Shown here piece by piece: positions 1 through 5,144 of a DNA stretch of 6,446 nt. The first letter of the stretch is position 1, and each line of letters begins with the position of its first letter. A program made the translations under genes and the position numbers. Origin of the DNA: JADGGV01 sp035715725 (GTDB lineage Bacteria; Gemmatimonadota; Gemmatimonadetes; Longimicrobiales; RSA9); assembly GCA_035715725.1 (NCBI GenBank), contig DASTKT010000149.1, positions 1 to 6,446 on the forward strand, read 5' to 3'. The notes below the pieces were generated by a model, which saw only the letters and a program-made list of their open reading frames with translations, was not told the origin of the DNA and searched no databases.

Positions 1-245
1 GGCGTCAGGCTGACGTTCACGCCGCCCGCCTCGAGCGCGCGCGGCAGCACGACGCGCTCCGGCGCGCGCGCCGGAAGCGGCCGCACGAGAACGGCGTCGA
101 AGACGGTGAAGAGCGCCGTTGCCAGGCCGATGCCGAGCGCGAGGATCGCGACGGAGGTGAGGGTGAACGCCGGCGCGCGGGCGAGGCCGCGCAGCGCCTG
201 GCGCAGCTCGCGGGCGCTGCGCTCGAGGAGGCGGGCGGCGCTCAC
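1..245 (-). CDS. ADOP/MacB-type ABC transporter permease, N-terminal part, truncated by the window edge
   Basis: Only the first 81 codons are present; the gene continues past base 1. The chosen start is GTG at 245-243, with GGAG at 254-257, 8 nt upstream. After a short amphipathic leader comes ELRQALRGLARAPAF, then one membrane segment at about residues 26-50 containing LALGIGLATALFTVFDAVL, then VRPLP. This is the hallmark N-terminus of the tandem FtsX-like permeases called ADOP in Acidobacteriota and Gemmatimonadota (typical form LR-ALR-LRRSPGF, then LALGIGANTAIFSVVNAVLLRPLP). In that family a MacB-like periplasmic domain follows and further membrane segments lie at the C-terminus; none of that is visible here. 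The partner would be an ATPase of the LolD/MacB kind, which is not in the window. The substrate is unknown. The start overlaps the stop of the upstream permease remnant by 4 bp (GTGA), as expected for tandem permeases in one operon. Confidence 0.88.
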   Translation of the reverse strand, partial: MSAARLLERSARELRQALRGLARAPAFTLTSVAILALGIGLATALFTVFDAVLVRPLPARAPERVVLPRALEAGGVNVSLT

Positions 246-415
246 GGGAGGGGCTCCGGCGAGGGCGCGGCGCGATGGGAGGGCGGCATGAGGGCCTCGA
301 TCGCGAGGGGGTGGGTCCCGGAGCGGAGCCGTCCGTCGGCGGCGAGCGCCTCCGTCGGCTCGATCCGGAGCGCGCGGCGCGTCGGCACGACGCACGCGAG
401 CATGCACACGCTCAT
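242..415 (-). pseudogene. C-terminal remnant of an FtsX/ADOP-type permease
   Basis: This 57-codon minus-strand stretch opens with ATG at 415-413 and stops with TGA at 244-242. Residues 7-26 read ACVVPTRRALRIEPTEALAA. This matches the conserved end of the last membrane segment and cytoplasmic tail of FtsX-like permeases, where ACY-PARRA-R-DP-EALR is usual. The remaining 30 residues are a proline- and alanine-rich tail. The frame upstream of the ATG gives no permease-like sequence, so the several hundred codons that should precede this tail are missing. The stop overlaps the GTG of the next permease, so the pair was probably a genuine two-permease operon before the first gene was cut near base 415. 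A functional 57-aa protein translated from this ATG is possible but less likely, since the piece lacks a complete membrane segment. Confidence 0.65.
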
Positions 416-608
416 ATGACACCCATGTAGGCGGTCAACCCTGCCGCCACGAGTCCGCCGCCTCCGAGCATCTCCGGCATCCAGGACCCTTCCGAGACGG
501 CGTTGGCGAGGAGGGAGCCGACGCCCGCGCCGATCAGGACGCCCTCCAGGGATGACTTCCGCGCCCTATCTCCGACTCGCCCGATCCGGCCGATCGAGGT
601 GGACAGGT
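412..608 (-). pseudogene. C-terminal fragment of a glycine-rich membrane-tail protein
   Basis: The minus-strand frame ending at TGA 414-412 has codon use like real genes here and reads RARKSSLEGVLIGAGVG, then a second hydrophobic Gly-rich stretch, MLGGGGLVAAGLTAYMG. Two glycine-zipper helices after a basic stretch are a common ending in small Gemmatimonadota envelope proteins of unknown role; that comparison is from memory of such sequences. The frame stays open upstream to about 702, but beyond about 600 the convincing reading is on the opposite strand, so I take about 608 as the limit of this piece. The end is abrupt: the last residues are TAYMGVI, and the stop overlaps the ATG of the permease remnant (ATGA). 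It looks truncated at both ends. The function is unknown. Confidence 0.45.
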
Positions 609-847
609 CGCTCGGTCGCATCGCCGTCACGGTCGAGAACCGGACGGGCGACGCGCACCGCATCGAGATCTCGATCTCGATGCCGTACGGCGCGGAGTAC
701 ACCGTTACGCAGGATGGGAAGCCCGTGGCCCTCGAGCGGAGGACGAGCGGGGACTACCCGTGGCGGGCGCGGCTCACGATGACCGGCGAGACCTCACGGG
801 TCGAGCTCGTGCGAACGACCCCGGAAGTGGCGGAGCGCCCGCGCTGA
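593..847 (+). pseudogene. C-terminal fragment of a beta-rich protein, parent unknown
   Basis: The plus-strand frame ending at TGA 845-847 contains, from about base 620, a convincing run of alternating hydrophobic and polar residues: GRIAVTVENRTG, then RIEISISMPYGAEYTVTQDG, then a Trp-containing hairpin and a final strand SRVELVRT. This looks like the last beta-sandwich strands of a larger secreted or carbohydrate-active enzyme; that assignment is by style only. The frame remains open upstream to 503, but those residues are the complement of the minus-strand fragment and look meaningless. I see no ribosome binding site or plausible start near 593-620. The piece therefore lacks its N-terminal part. 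It could be a remnant of an inactivated gene or one side of an assembly or recombination junction. Confidence 0.45.
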
Positions 848-956
848 TGCCACTCGCGCCCGTGGACGGGCGGGCTCCGAACGTCCGGTCCCGCTATCGC
901 TCCGCCCCGCTGGTCGTGCGAGGTTCGTCGCGCGACCCTCGCCAGGAGCCATGACG

Positions 957-1208
957 ATGCCGGATGCTGCCGACCTGCCGGTTCCCCGCTGGTGGCCTGC
1001 CCCGATCACGATCGAGCAGTATCTGGCCTTCACGCCGGAGAAGCTCGAGCTGACCGACGGCTATCTCATGGGTGGTCCCGAAACCCGCGAGGCGAGGCTC
1101 CACTTGCTGGCGCTGCTGCTGACCAACTGCGGTCTCGAGGAGGCCGTGAGGCTGGCGTCACGCGACGACTGGCGCGAGGCCCTCGAGCGCTCGTACCCCG
1201 ACTGGTGA
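957..1208 (+). CDS. Small unrecognised protein, 83 aa, with an ITIEQYLAF/EKLELTDGYL motif
   Basis: Two ATGs lie in frame at 951 and 957. AGGAG at 944-948 sits 8 nt before the second and only 2 nt before the first, so 957 is preferred. The protein has a Pro/Trp-rich opening (VPRWWPAP), then ITIEQYLAFTPEKLELTDGY, then a probable pair of helices (ARLHLLALLLTNCGLEEAVRL and DWREALERSY). The front half resembles the N-terminal beta-hairpin of Uma2-like restriction-fold proteins (E-LELIDG-type), but the catalytic part of that fold is absent, so this is at best a distant or partial relative. There is no signal peptide or membrane segment, so a cytoplasmic location is likely. The stop TGA shares one base with a following ATG (TGATG), suggesting coupling to a short ORF. 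I do not recognise a function. Confidence 0.6.
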   Translation: MPDAADLPVPRWWPAPITIEQYLAFTPEKLELTDGYLMGGPETREARLHLLALLLTNCGLEEAVRLASRDDWREALERSYPDW

Positions 1209-1318
1209 TGCACTTCGCGCTCGTGCGCGAGCACATCGACGACCTGCTCATGGCCTGGTGCTCGCTGAAGGCTGACGTCCGCCGGGGCAGGCCGCGGCAC
1301 GACCTGCCGGTGGAGTGA
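1208..1318 (+). CDS. Possible coupled 36-aa ORF
   Basis: ATG at 1208 overlaps the preceding TGA by one base, and the frame runs to TGA at 1316-1318. The first half, HFALVREHIDDLLMAW, could form one amphipathic helix; the second half is basic and polar (KADVRRGRPRHD). No independent Shine-Dalgarno is needed if translation is coupled by re-initiation, which is the only positive evidence here. I recognise no family. It could equally be a frameshifted continuation of the preceding protein or a chance ORF, which is easy to obtain at this GC content. Confidence 0.3.
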   Translation: MHFALVREHIDDLLMAWCSLKADVRRGRPRHDLPVE

Positions 1319-1477
1319 GCCGCGGAGCCCCGCGGGTCGGCGCGGCGGACGCGCTTCGCGCGAAAGCAGGCGGGGCGGCGGGATCCCCGCCGCCTTGCGT
1401 AGCTCCCCCGGCGGGGCGAATCTTCGGCATCCCGACACCCCGCGGCCCGGCGCCGCTCCCCGATCCCGATCTCCCGC
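1319..1477. other. Non-coding spacer with G/C hairpins
   Basis: No supported gene lies here. It contains the 10-bp palindrome TTCGCGCGAA (1355-1364), the 9-bp hairpin listed separately, and a small CCCC/GGGG stem at about 1404-1415. The promoter of the hydrolase gene should lie here, but no -35/-10 pair stands out. Confidence 0.5.
1374..1394. repeat. Perfect 9-bp G/C stem-loop
   Basis: GGCGGCGGG (1374-1382), loop ATC, CCCGCCGCC (1386-1394). On the plus strand it is followed by only two T residues, so it is a poor match to a classic intrinsic terminator, although it lies 55 nt downstream of the small ORF and could end that transcript. It is followed by a second small CCCC/GGGG stem. The whole block resembles dispersed intergenic hairpin elements of GC-rich genomes; no second copy is in this window. 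Confidence 0.6.
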
Positions 1478-3424
1478 ATGCGTGCATCGCTCGTGGCCGC
1501 CGTGCTGGCGGCGTCCCTGCTCCCGGGCTGCTACGCGCCGCTGAAGCTGGCGCGCGACGACTCCGCGACGGTGCTCTCGCGCCAACTCCTGGACGCGCCG
1601 GACCCCGGGCAGCCGGGCTCGTACCGCGTCCGCTATCTGACGTACGGCAGCGGCACGGACAAGCGACGCGCGGCGTACCGCGACTCCGTCGCGTTTCGCA
1701 CGAAGAGCGTGGACGCGTCGAAGATGGTGGACCTGGGGGAGAGCGCGAAGTCCCGCAACAAGTACTGGGGCTTCACGCCGAAGGCGCTGCCGCTGAACGC
1801 GCGCGTCTGGTATCCGGACGGCCCCGGGCCGTTCCCGCTCGTGCTCGTCGTGCACGGCAACCACGACATGAAGAAGTTCTCGGACCCCGGCTACGCCTAC
1901 CTGGGCGAGCTGCTGGCGAGCCGCGGCTTCATCCTGGCGTCGATCGACGAGAACTTCCTGAACGGCCGGATCCGCGGCGAGAACGACGCCCGCGCCTGGA
2001 TGCTGCTGAAGCACCTGGAGGCGTGGCGCGGCTTCGTCGCCGACGCGAAGAACCCATTCCACGGGAAGGCCGACCTCGACCGCGTCGCGCTGATCGGGCA
2101 CTCGCGGGGCGGCGAGGCGGTGGGGCACGCCGCCGCGTTCAACCGGCTCCCGCGCTACCCGGACGATGCGACGCTGAAGTTCGACTTCGGCTTCGGCATC
2201 CGCGGCGTCATTGCCATCGCGCCGGTGGACGGGCAGTACAAGCCGGCGGACCGGCTCGAGCCGGACGTGAAGAACGTCGACTATCTCGTCTTCCACGGCT
2301 CGCACGACGGCGACGTCTCCTCGTTCATGGGGCTGCGGCAGTACCAGCGCGTGCACTTCGACGACGGCGAGCCGCACTTCAAGGCCGCGGTCTACGTCTA
2401 CCGCGCAAACCACGGCCAGTGGAACACGACGTGGGGGAACAAGGACGACGGTCCGCGCAGCTCGCGCTTCCTGGACCTGCGCGGCCTGCTCCCGCCCGAG
2501 GAGCAGCGCCGGTTCGCGAAGGTGTACGTCGGCGCGTTCCTCGAGGCCACGCTCCACGACGACCGCCGCTACCTGCCGCTCTTCCGGGACCACCGCGTGG
2601 CGGGCGGCTGGCTGCCGAAGACGATGTACATCACGCGCTTCCAGGAGAGCGGCTACCGCGCGCTCGCGGACTTCGACGAGGACGTGGACGTGACGACCGG
2701 GAGCGCGCCGGGCGTGCGCATCCACGGCGACTCGCTGGCCACGTGGAAGGAGGGCGGTCTGAACCTGCGCACGGCGAACTCGCCGGCGGAGGGGAGTTCG
2801 CTGAACGAGTACGCGGTCTGGCTGGGGTGGAACAATCGGCTGGCCGGCAAGGACACGACCCGCCTCGGGCCGCCGGCGAGCTACACGCTGGCGCTGCCGG
2901 ACACGCTCGCTCGCGCCTGGGCGCTCGGCCCCGGCTCCTCGCTCCAGCTCCTGCTGATGCCGACGGAGAAGCTGCCCGGCCCGCGCAAGCCGCCGCACGC
3001 GGACTCGGCGAAGGCGGACTCGACGGGCGGCGCGGCGCCGGGCGGCGCCGCGAAGAAGAAGCCGCCCCGGCTCGAGGACCTGCCGCCCGTCGACCTGTCG
3101 GTCGAGGTGGAGGATGCCGCCGGCACCGCGGCGAGCCTGCCGCTCTCGCGCTACGGCGCGATCCGCCGGCCGCTGGAGATGCGCGTGCTGCGGCGCGCCG
3201 ATCGGGAGAAGCGGGAGTTCGCGCGGCCGTACGAGTACGTGATGCAGACGTTCTCGCTGCCGCTGGCGGACTTCGTCGAGGCGACGCCGTCGCTCGACCT
3301 CAGTCGGCTGCGCGCCGTCCGGCTCGTCTTCGACCGCTCGACCGCGGGGACCGTGATCGTGGACGAGGTCGGCTTCTCGACGGGAGATGCGGGGTACCGC
3401 GTGGCGCGGGGCGACGGACGGTAA
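1478..3424 (+). CDS. Secreted alpha/beta-hydrolase lipoprotein, 648 aa
   Basis: The protein begins with a lipoprotein signal: MRASL, a hydrophobic stretch, and lipobox LLPGC with Cys18 as the lipidated residue, so it should be anchored in the envelope. Residues about 105-315 form an alpha/beta-hydrolase core: strand and oxyanion-type HG at 126-127 (LVLVVHGNHD), nucleophile elbow GHSRGGEA with Ser209, acid Asp277 in HGSHDGDV, and His312 in RANHGQWN. The order and spacing fit the dienelactone-hydrolase/large esterase group. Residues about 395-495 and 535-640 are beta-rich and probably make a C-terminal sandwich, split by a low-complexity Ala/Gly/Lys/Pro segment (about 497-535). An ester or similar substrate outside the cytoplasm is expected; none can be named. 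No clear Shine-Dalgarno precedes the ATG, but the signal peptide fixes the start well. A membrane-protein gene follows 14 nt downstream, probably in the same operon. The hydrolase call is secure; the C-terminal part is not recognised. Confidence 0.9.
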   Translation: MRASLVAAVLAASLLPGCYAPLKLARDDSATVLSRQLLDAPDPGQPGSYRVRYLTYGSGTDKRRAAYRDSVAFRTKSVDASKMVDLGESAKSRNKYWGFTPKALPLNARVWYPDGPGPFPLVLVVHGNHDMKKFSDPGYAYLGELLASRGFILASIDENFLNGRIRGENDARAWMLLKHLEAWRGFVADAKNPFHGKADLDRVALIGHSRGGEAVGHAAAFNRLPRYPDDATLKFDFGFGIRGVIAIAPVDGQYKPADRLEPDVKNVDYLVFHGSHDGDVSSFMGLRQYQRVHFDDGEPHFKAAVYVYRANHGQWNTTWGNKDDGPRSSRFLDLRGLLPPEEQRRFAKVYVGAFLEATLHDDRRYLPLFRDHRVAGGWLPKTMYITRFQESGYRALADFDEDVDVTTGSAPGVRIHGDSLATWKEGGLNLRTANSPAEGSSLNEYAVWLGWNNRLAGKDTTRLGPPASYTLALPDTLARAWALGPGSSLQLLLMPTEKLPGPRKPPHADSAKADSTGGAAPGGAAKKKPPRLEDLPPVDLSVEVEDAAGTAASLPLSRYGAIRRPLEMRVLRRADREKREFARPYEYVMQTFSLPLADFVEATPSLDLSRLRAVRLVFDRSTAGTVIVDEVGFSTGDAGYRVARGDGR

Positions 3425-3438
3425 CCGCGGGCGGAGCG

Positions 3439-4122
3439 ATGCCGACCGTCGAGGACTCGCCAGCCGTCCCGGCCGACGCGCCGCCGGAGCCGCCGCCATC
3501 GACTCACGGCGGGACGACCGCACCACCGGCCCGCGGGTTCCGGCGCGCGCTGGCGAAGCTGTTGCTCGAGAGCGGGCTGATCGTCGCCAGCGTGCTGCTC
3601 GGCTTCGCGCTGAGCGAGTACGGCGAGCGCCGGCGGGACGCCGACCTCGCCGCGGCCGCGGTCGACAACTTCCGTCGCGAGATCCGGGCGAACCTCTCGG
3701 AGCTGGAGCGGATCCGGCCGGCGCACGAGGAGCTATTGCGCGGTCTCGAGAGGTGGTCGGCCTCCCACCCGAGCGGCGAGACGGCGGTCGAGGCACTGCT
3801 GCGCGTCATGCCGAGGAGCGGACTCCAGATCAACCCACTGGACGACGCGGCCTGGGAGACGGCCACGGCCACGGACGCGCTGCGGCTCATGGACTACCCG
3901 ACCGCGTCGCTGCTCTCCCGGACGTACCTGATCCAGCGCCAGGCCCGCGGCGCCACGGTGGCGCTGTTCCAGGAGCGCTTCTTCGAGCGCGGCAGCTTCG
4001 ACGCCGCGTCCGCCGCGGCGAGCGTCTCGCTCCTGCGGGTGCTCACGCAGCAGCTCGTGGCGCAGGAGGACTCGCTCGCGCGGGCGTACCGCGAGGCGCT
4101 GCGGAAGCTGCCTGTGCGCTGA
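3439..4122 (+). CDS. Single-span membrane protein, DUF6090-like architecture, 227 aa
   Basis: The start is ATG at 3439, with GGAG at 3433-3436, closer than optimal; translation may be helped by the hydrolase stop 14 nt upstream. Residues 1-33 are a Pro/Ala-rich disordered tail. Residues about 40-58 (AKLLLESGLIVASVLLGFAL) are one membrane helix followed by SEYGERRR. A helical segment, NFRREIRANLSELERIRP, comes next. Further on, AAWETATATDALRLMDY sits where the DUF6090-type family has its W-A--SGAL-L motif. Helical sequence continues to the end, including QQLVAQEDSLARAYREALRK. The family is widespread in Bacteroidota and Gemmatimonadota and has no assigned function; membership is judged by layout, not by alignment. 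The N-terminal tail is basic before the helix, so cytoplasmic-in orientation with a periplasmic helical domain is likely. Being paired with an exported lipoprotein hydrolase suggests an envelope role. Confidence 0.8.
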   Translation: MPTVEDSPAVPADAPPEPPPSTHGGTTAPPARGFRRALAKLLLESGLIVASVLLGFALSEYGERRRDADLAAAAVDNFRREIRANLSELERIRPAHEELLRGLERWSASHPSGETAVEALLRVMPRSGLQINPLDDAAWETATATDALRLMDYPTASLLSRTYLIQRQARGATVALFQERFFERGSFDAASAAASVSLLRVLTQQLVAQEDSLARAYREALRKLPVR

Positions 4123-4142
4123 GCGCTTCCGGCGCCGGCCGC
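4123..4142. other. Convergent gene spacer with a CCGGCGCCGG palindrome
   Basis: Only 20 nt separate the stops of the membrane-protein gene and the reductase-like gene. A 10-bp palindrome, CCGGCGCCGG, lies at 4129-4138. It may help end transcription from both sides, but there is no T-run on either strand. Confidence 0.35.
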
Positions 4143-4712
4143 TCAGCCCGCGGTCGCCGCGACGCCGGCCGGCTGGTAGCGCAGCAGAAGGCAGCGGTCG
4201 CCGAGCGGCCGCGACTGCTGTAGCTGCAGCCTCAGCGGCTCGGAACCCGGCTTGAACAGCGGATTGCCCTCGCCGAGCGTGACCGGCACGAGCCCGATGC
4301 GGTACTCGTCGAAGAGTCCGTGGCGAATCAGCGTAGCGGAGAGGTCGGCGCTGCCGAAGACGAACAGATCCTTCCCCGGCAGCTCTTTCAGTCGCGCCAC
4401 CGCCTTTCCGGCGTCCTCCTTCACCAGCGTGCTGTTGGCCCAGTCGGCGCGCTCGAGCGTGCGCGAGAACACGTACTTGGGCACCGCGTTCATGAAGTCG
4501 GCGGTCTCGCCCGTGGCGGTGGCCCAGTACGCCGCCATGCCCTCGTAGGTGCGGCGGCCGAAGACGAGCCCCTCCACCTCATGCGCCTGCTCGAGCGAGA
4601 ACCGCTGGAGTTCTTCGCCCCAGGCGTACTCGTGCCAGCCGAGGTCCCACGGCTGCGAGCCCTCGAACATGCCGTCCAGGGTCATCAGGTTCCACATGAT
4701 GAGCTTGCCCAT
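4143..4712 (-). CDS. Dihydrofolate-reductase-fold protein, RibD C-terminal-like, 189 aa
   Basis: The start is ATG at 4712-4710, with a strong GGAGGAG at 4718-4724, 5 nt upstream; the longer frame to 4796 is rejected for that reason. Motifs run in the order of the RibD_C/DHFR-like family (YyaP/YwjB type): a first strand and TLDGMFEG loop at 11-18, LVFGRRTYEGMAAYW at 49-63, KYVFSRTL at 79-86, DLFVFGSADLSATLIRHGL at 115-133, and DEYRIGLVPVTLGEGNPLF at 135-153. The length is normal for the stand-alone family. These proteins bind NADPH and are presumed reductases; the substrate is usually unknown and true dihydrofolate reductase activity should not be assumed. Residue Gly120-Ser121 and the LGEG loop are the expected nucleotide-binding positions. 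It is convergent with the upstream pair and alone in its orientation apart from a small ORF 80 nt upstream, so it is probably transcribed on its own. Confidence 0.9.
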   Translation of the reverse strand: MGKLIMWNLMTLDGMFEGSQPWDLGWHEYAWGEELQRFSLEQAHEVEGLVFGRRTYEGMAAYWATATGETADFMNAVPKYVFSRTLERADWANSTLVKEDAGKAVARLKELPGKDLFVFGSADLSATLIRHGLFDEYRIGLVPVTLGEGNPLFKPGSEPLRLQLQQSRPLGDRCLLLRYQPAGVAATAG

Positions 4713-4717
4713 GACTG

Positions 4718-4724
4718 CTCCTCC
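4718..4724 (-). promoter_or_regulatory. Shine-Dalgarno of the reductase-like gene
   Basis: GGAGGAG on the minus strand, 5 nt before ATG 4712. This decides the start against the 28-codon-longer in-frame alternative. Confidence 0.8.
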
Positions 4725-4792
4725 GGTTCGTGATGGACGTGACCTGCTCATGGATGCGTCGAACCGGCCCGGCCGAAATCGACAACGGCAGC

Positions 4793-4812
4793 TCACGCAG
4801 AGACGCAGAGGT
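4793..4812. repeat. CTCTGCG-type short tandem repeat
   Basis: On the minus strand the sequence reads ACCTCTGCGTCTCTGCGTGA, two copies of (T)CTCTGCG followed by TGA. I recall such octamer phrases (CTCTGCG or CTTTGCG units) as dispersed intergenic repeats in many environmental bacterial genomes; that is memory, not a search. Confidence 0.45.
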
Positions 4813-4918
4813 GGGCATCCGTGGGCGCCATCATGTGATCGAGCTGCCCGAGGTCCGTGCCCACGTCACCGAGCGGCAGCGCTTCGCTCAGCTCGACTCG
4901 ATACACCTGCGGTCGCAT
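4793..4918 (-). CDS. Small ORF of 41 aa with a strong ribosome binding site; possibly a truncated gene
   Basis: ATG at 4918-4916 is preceded by GAGGAGG (4924-4930) at 5 nt, the second-best initiation signal in the window. The protein opens MRPQVYRVELSEALPLGDVG and continues with a mixed polar/hydrophobic sequence containing DLGQLDHMMAP. It ends HLCVSA at TGA 4795-4793. There is no signal peptide or membrane helix. I do not recognise it. The last six codons and the stop lie inside a short CTCTGCG-type repeat, so it may be the 5' end of a longer gene cut by a repeat-associated rearrangement. Alternatively it is a leader or a genuine small protein cotranscribed with the reductase-like gene 80 nt downstream. 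Confidence 0.45.
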   Translation of the reverse strand: MRPQVYRVELSEALPLGDVGTDLGQLDHMMAPTDAHLCVSA

Positions 4919-4982
4919 GAGAACCTCCTCGTTCGCGGGAGGAATCCTGCGCCGGATGTGCCGCGCCTCCGCTGTGGCGCTC

Positions 4983-5144
4983 CGCTATAGGTTTTCCCGC
5001 TTGCGCTTGCGCGCCCGCGCCCGGCGCTTCTGCCGAGTGGGCGAGCGGATGAGCGGGAGAGTGGGTGAGACGACGATCACCCCCTCGACCGAACAGCCGG
5101 GCGCGCAAGCGGGCGCGCAAGCGCAAGCGGGAACTGCTTTAGCG
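4983..5144. repeat. Inverted repeat with 36-nt arms around a 90-nt centre
   Basis: The left arm 4983-5018 and right arm 5109-5144 are reverse complements at 32 of 36 positions. The inner 25 nt (4994-5018 against 5109-5133) are perfect, with core CCCGCTTGCGCTTGCGCGCC. After a 6-nt slip the pairing resumes with GCCCGGC (5019-5025) and GCCGGGC (5096-5102). The right arm contains the last codon and the TAA stop of the outer-membrane-protein gene, so the left arm carries an inverted, slightly diverged copy of that gene's end. In position it could act as a large terminator hairpin, but no T-run follows on either strand. A small non-autonomous element is the other option; no target duplication is obvious. 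Within the right arm, CGCAAGC recurs three times. Confidence 0.75.

Noticed and set aside
106..291. Short plus-strand frame at the left end
   Set aside because: It is antisense to an unmistakable permease N-terminus and has no ribosome binding site or family character.
957..1208. Uma2-type endonuclease
   Set aside because: Only the front motif is reminiscent; at 83 aa it lacks the residues and length of the PD-(D/E)XK catalytic core.
1374..1396. Classic intrinsic terminator
   Set aside because: The stem is strong, but only two T residues follow on the plus strand and none on the minus strand.
1315..3438. The long upstream part of the plus-strand frame that contains the membrane protein
   Set aside because: It is a shadow of the hydrolase gene in another frame; the real gene begins at ATG 3439 with its own weak Shine-Dalgarno.
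1061..3796. A 911-codon open frame on the minus strand, antisense to the hydrolase
   Set aside because: It is Arg/Ala/Pro-rich with no domain character and is explained by the high GC content; the plus-strand frame has a signal peptide, catalytic motifs and normal composition.
4713..4796. N-terminal extension of the reductase-like protein
   Set aside because: The added residues are Arg/Ser-rich, and a strong GGAGGAG sits at the right distance from the inner ATG at 4712.
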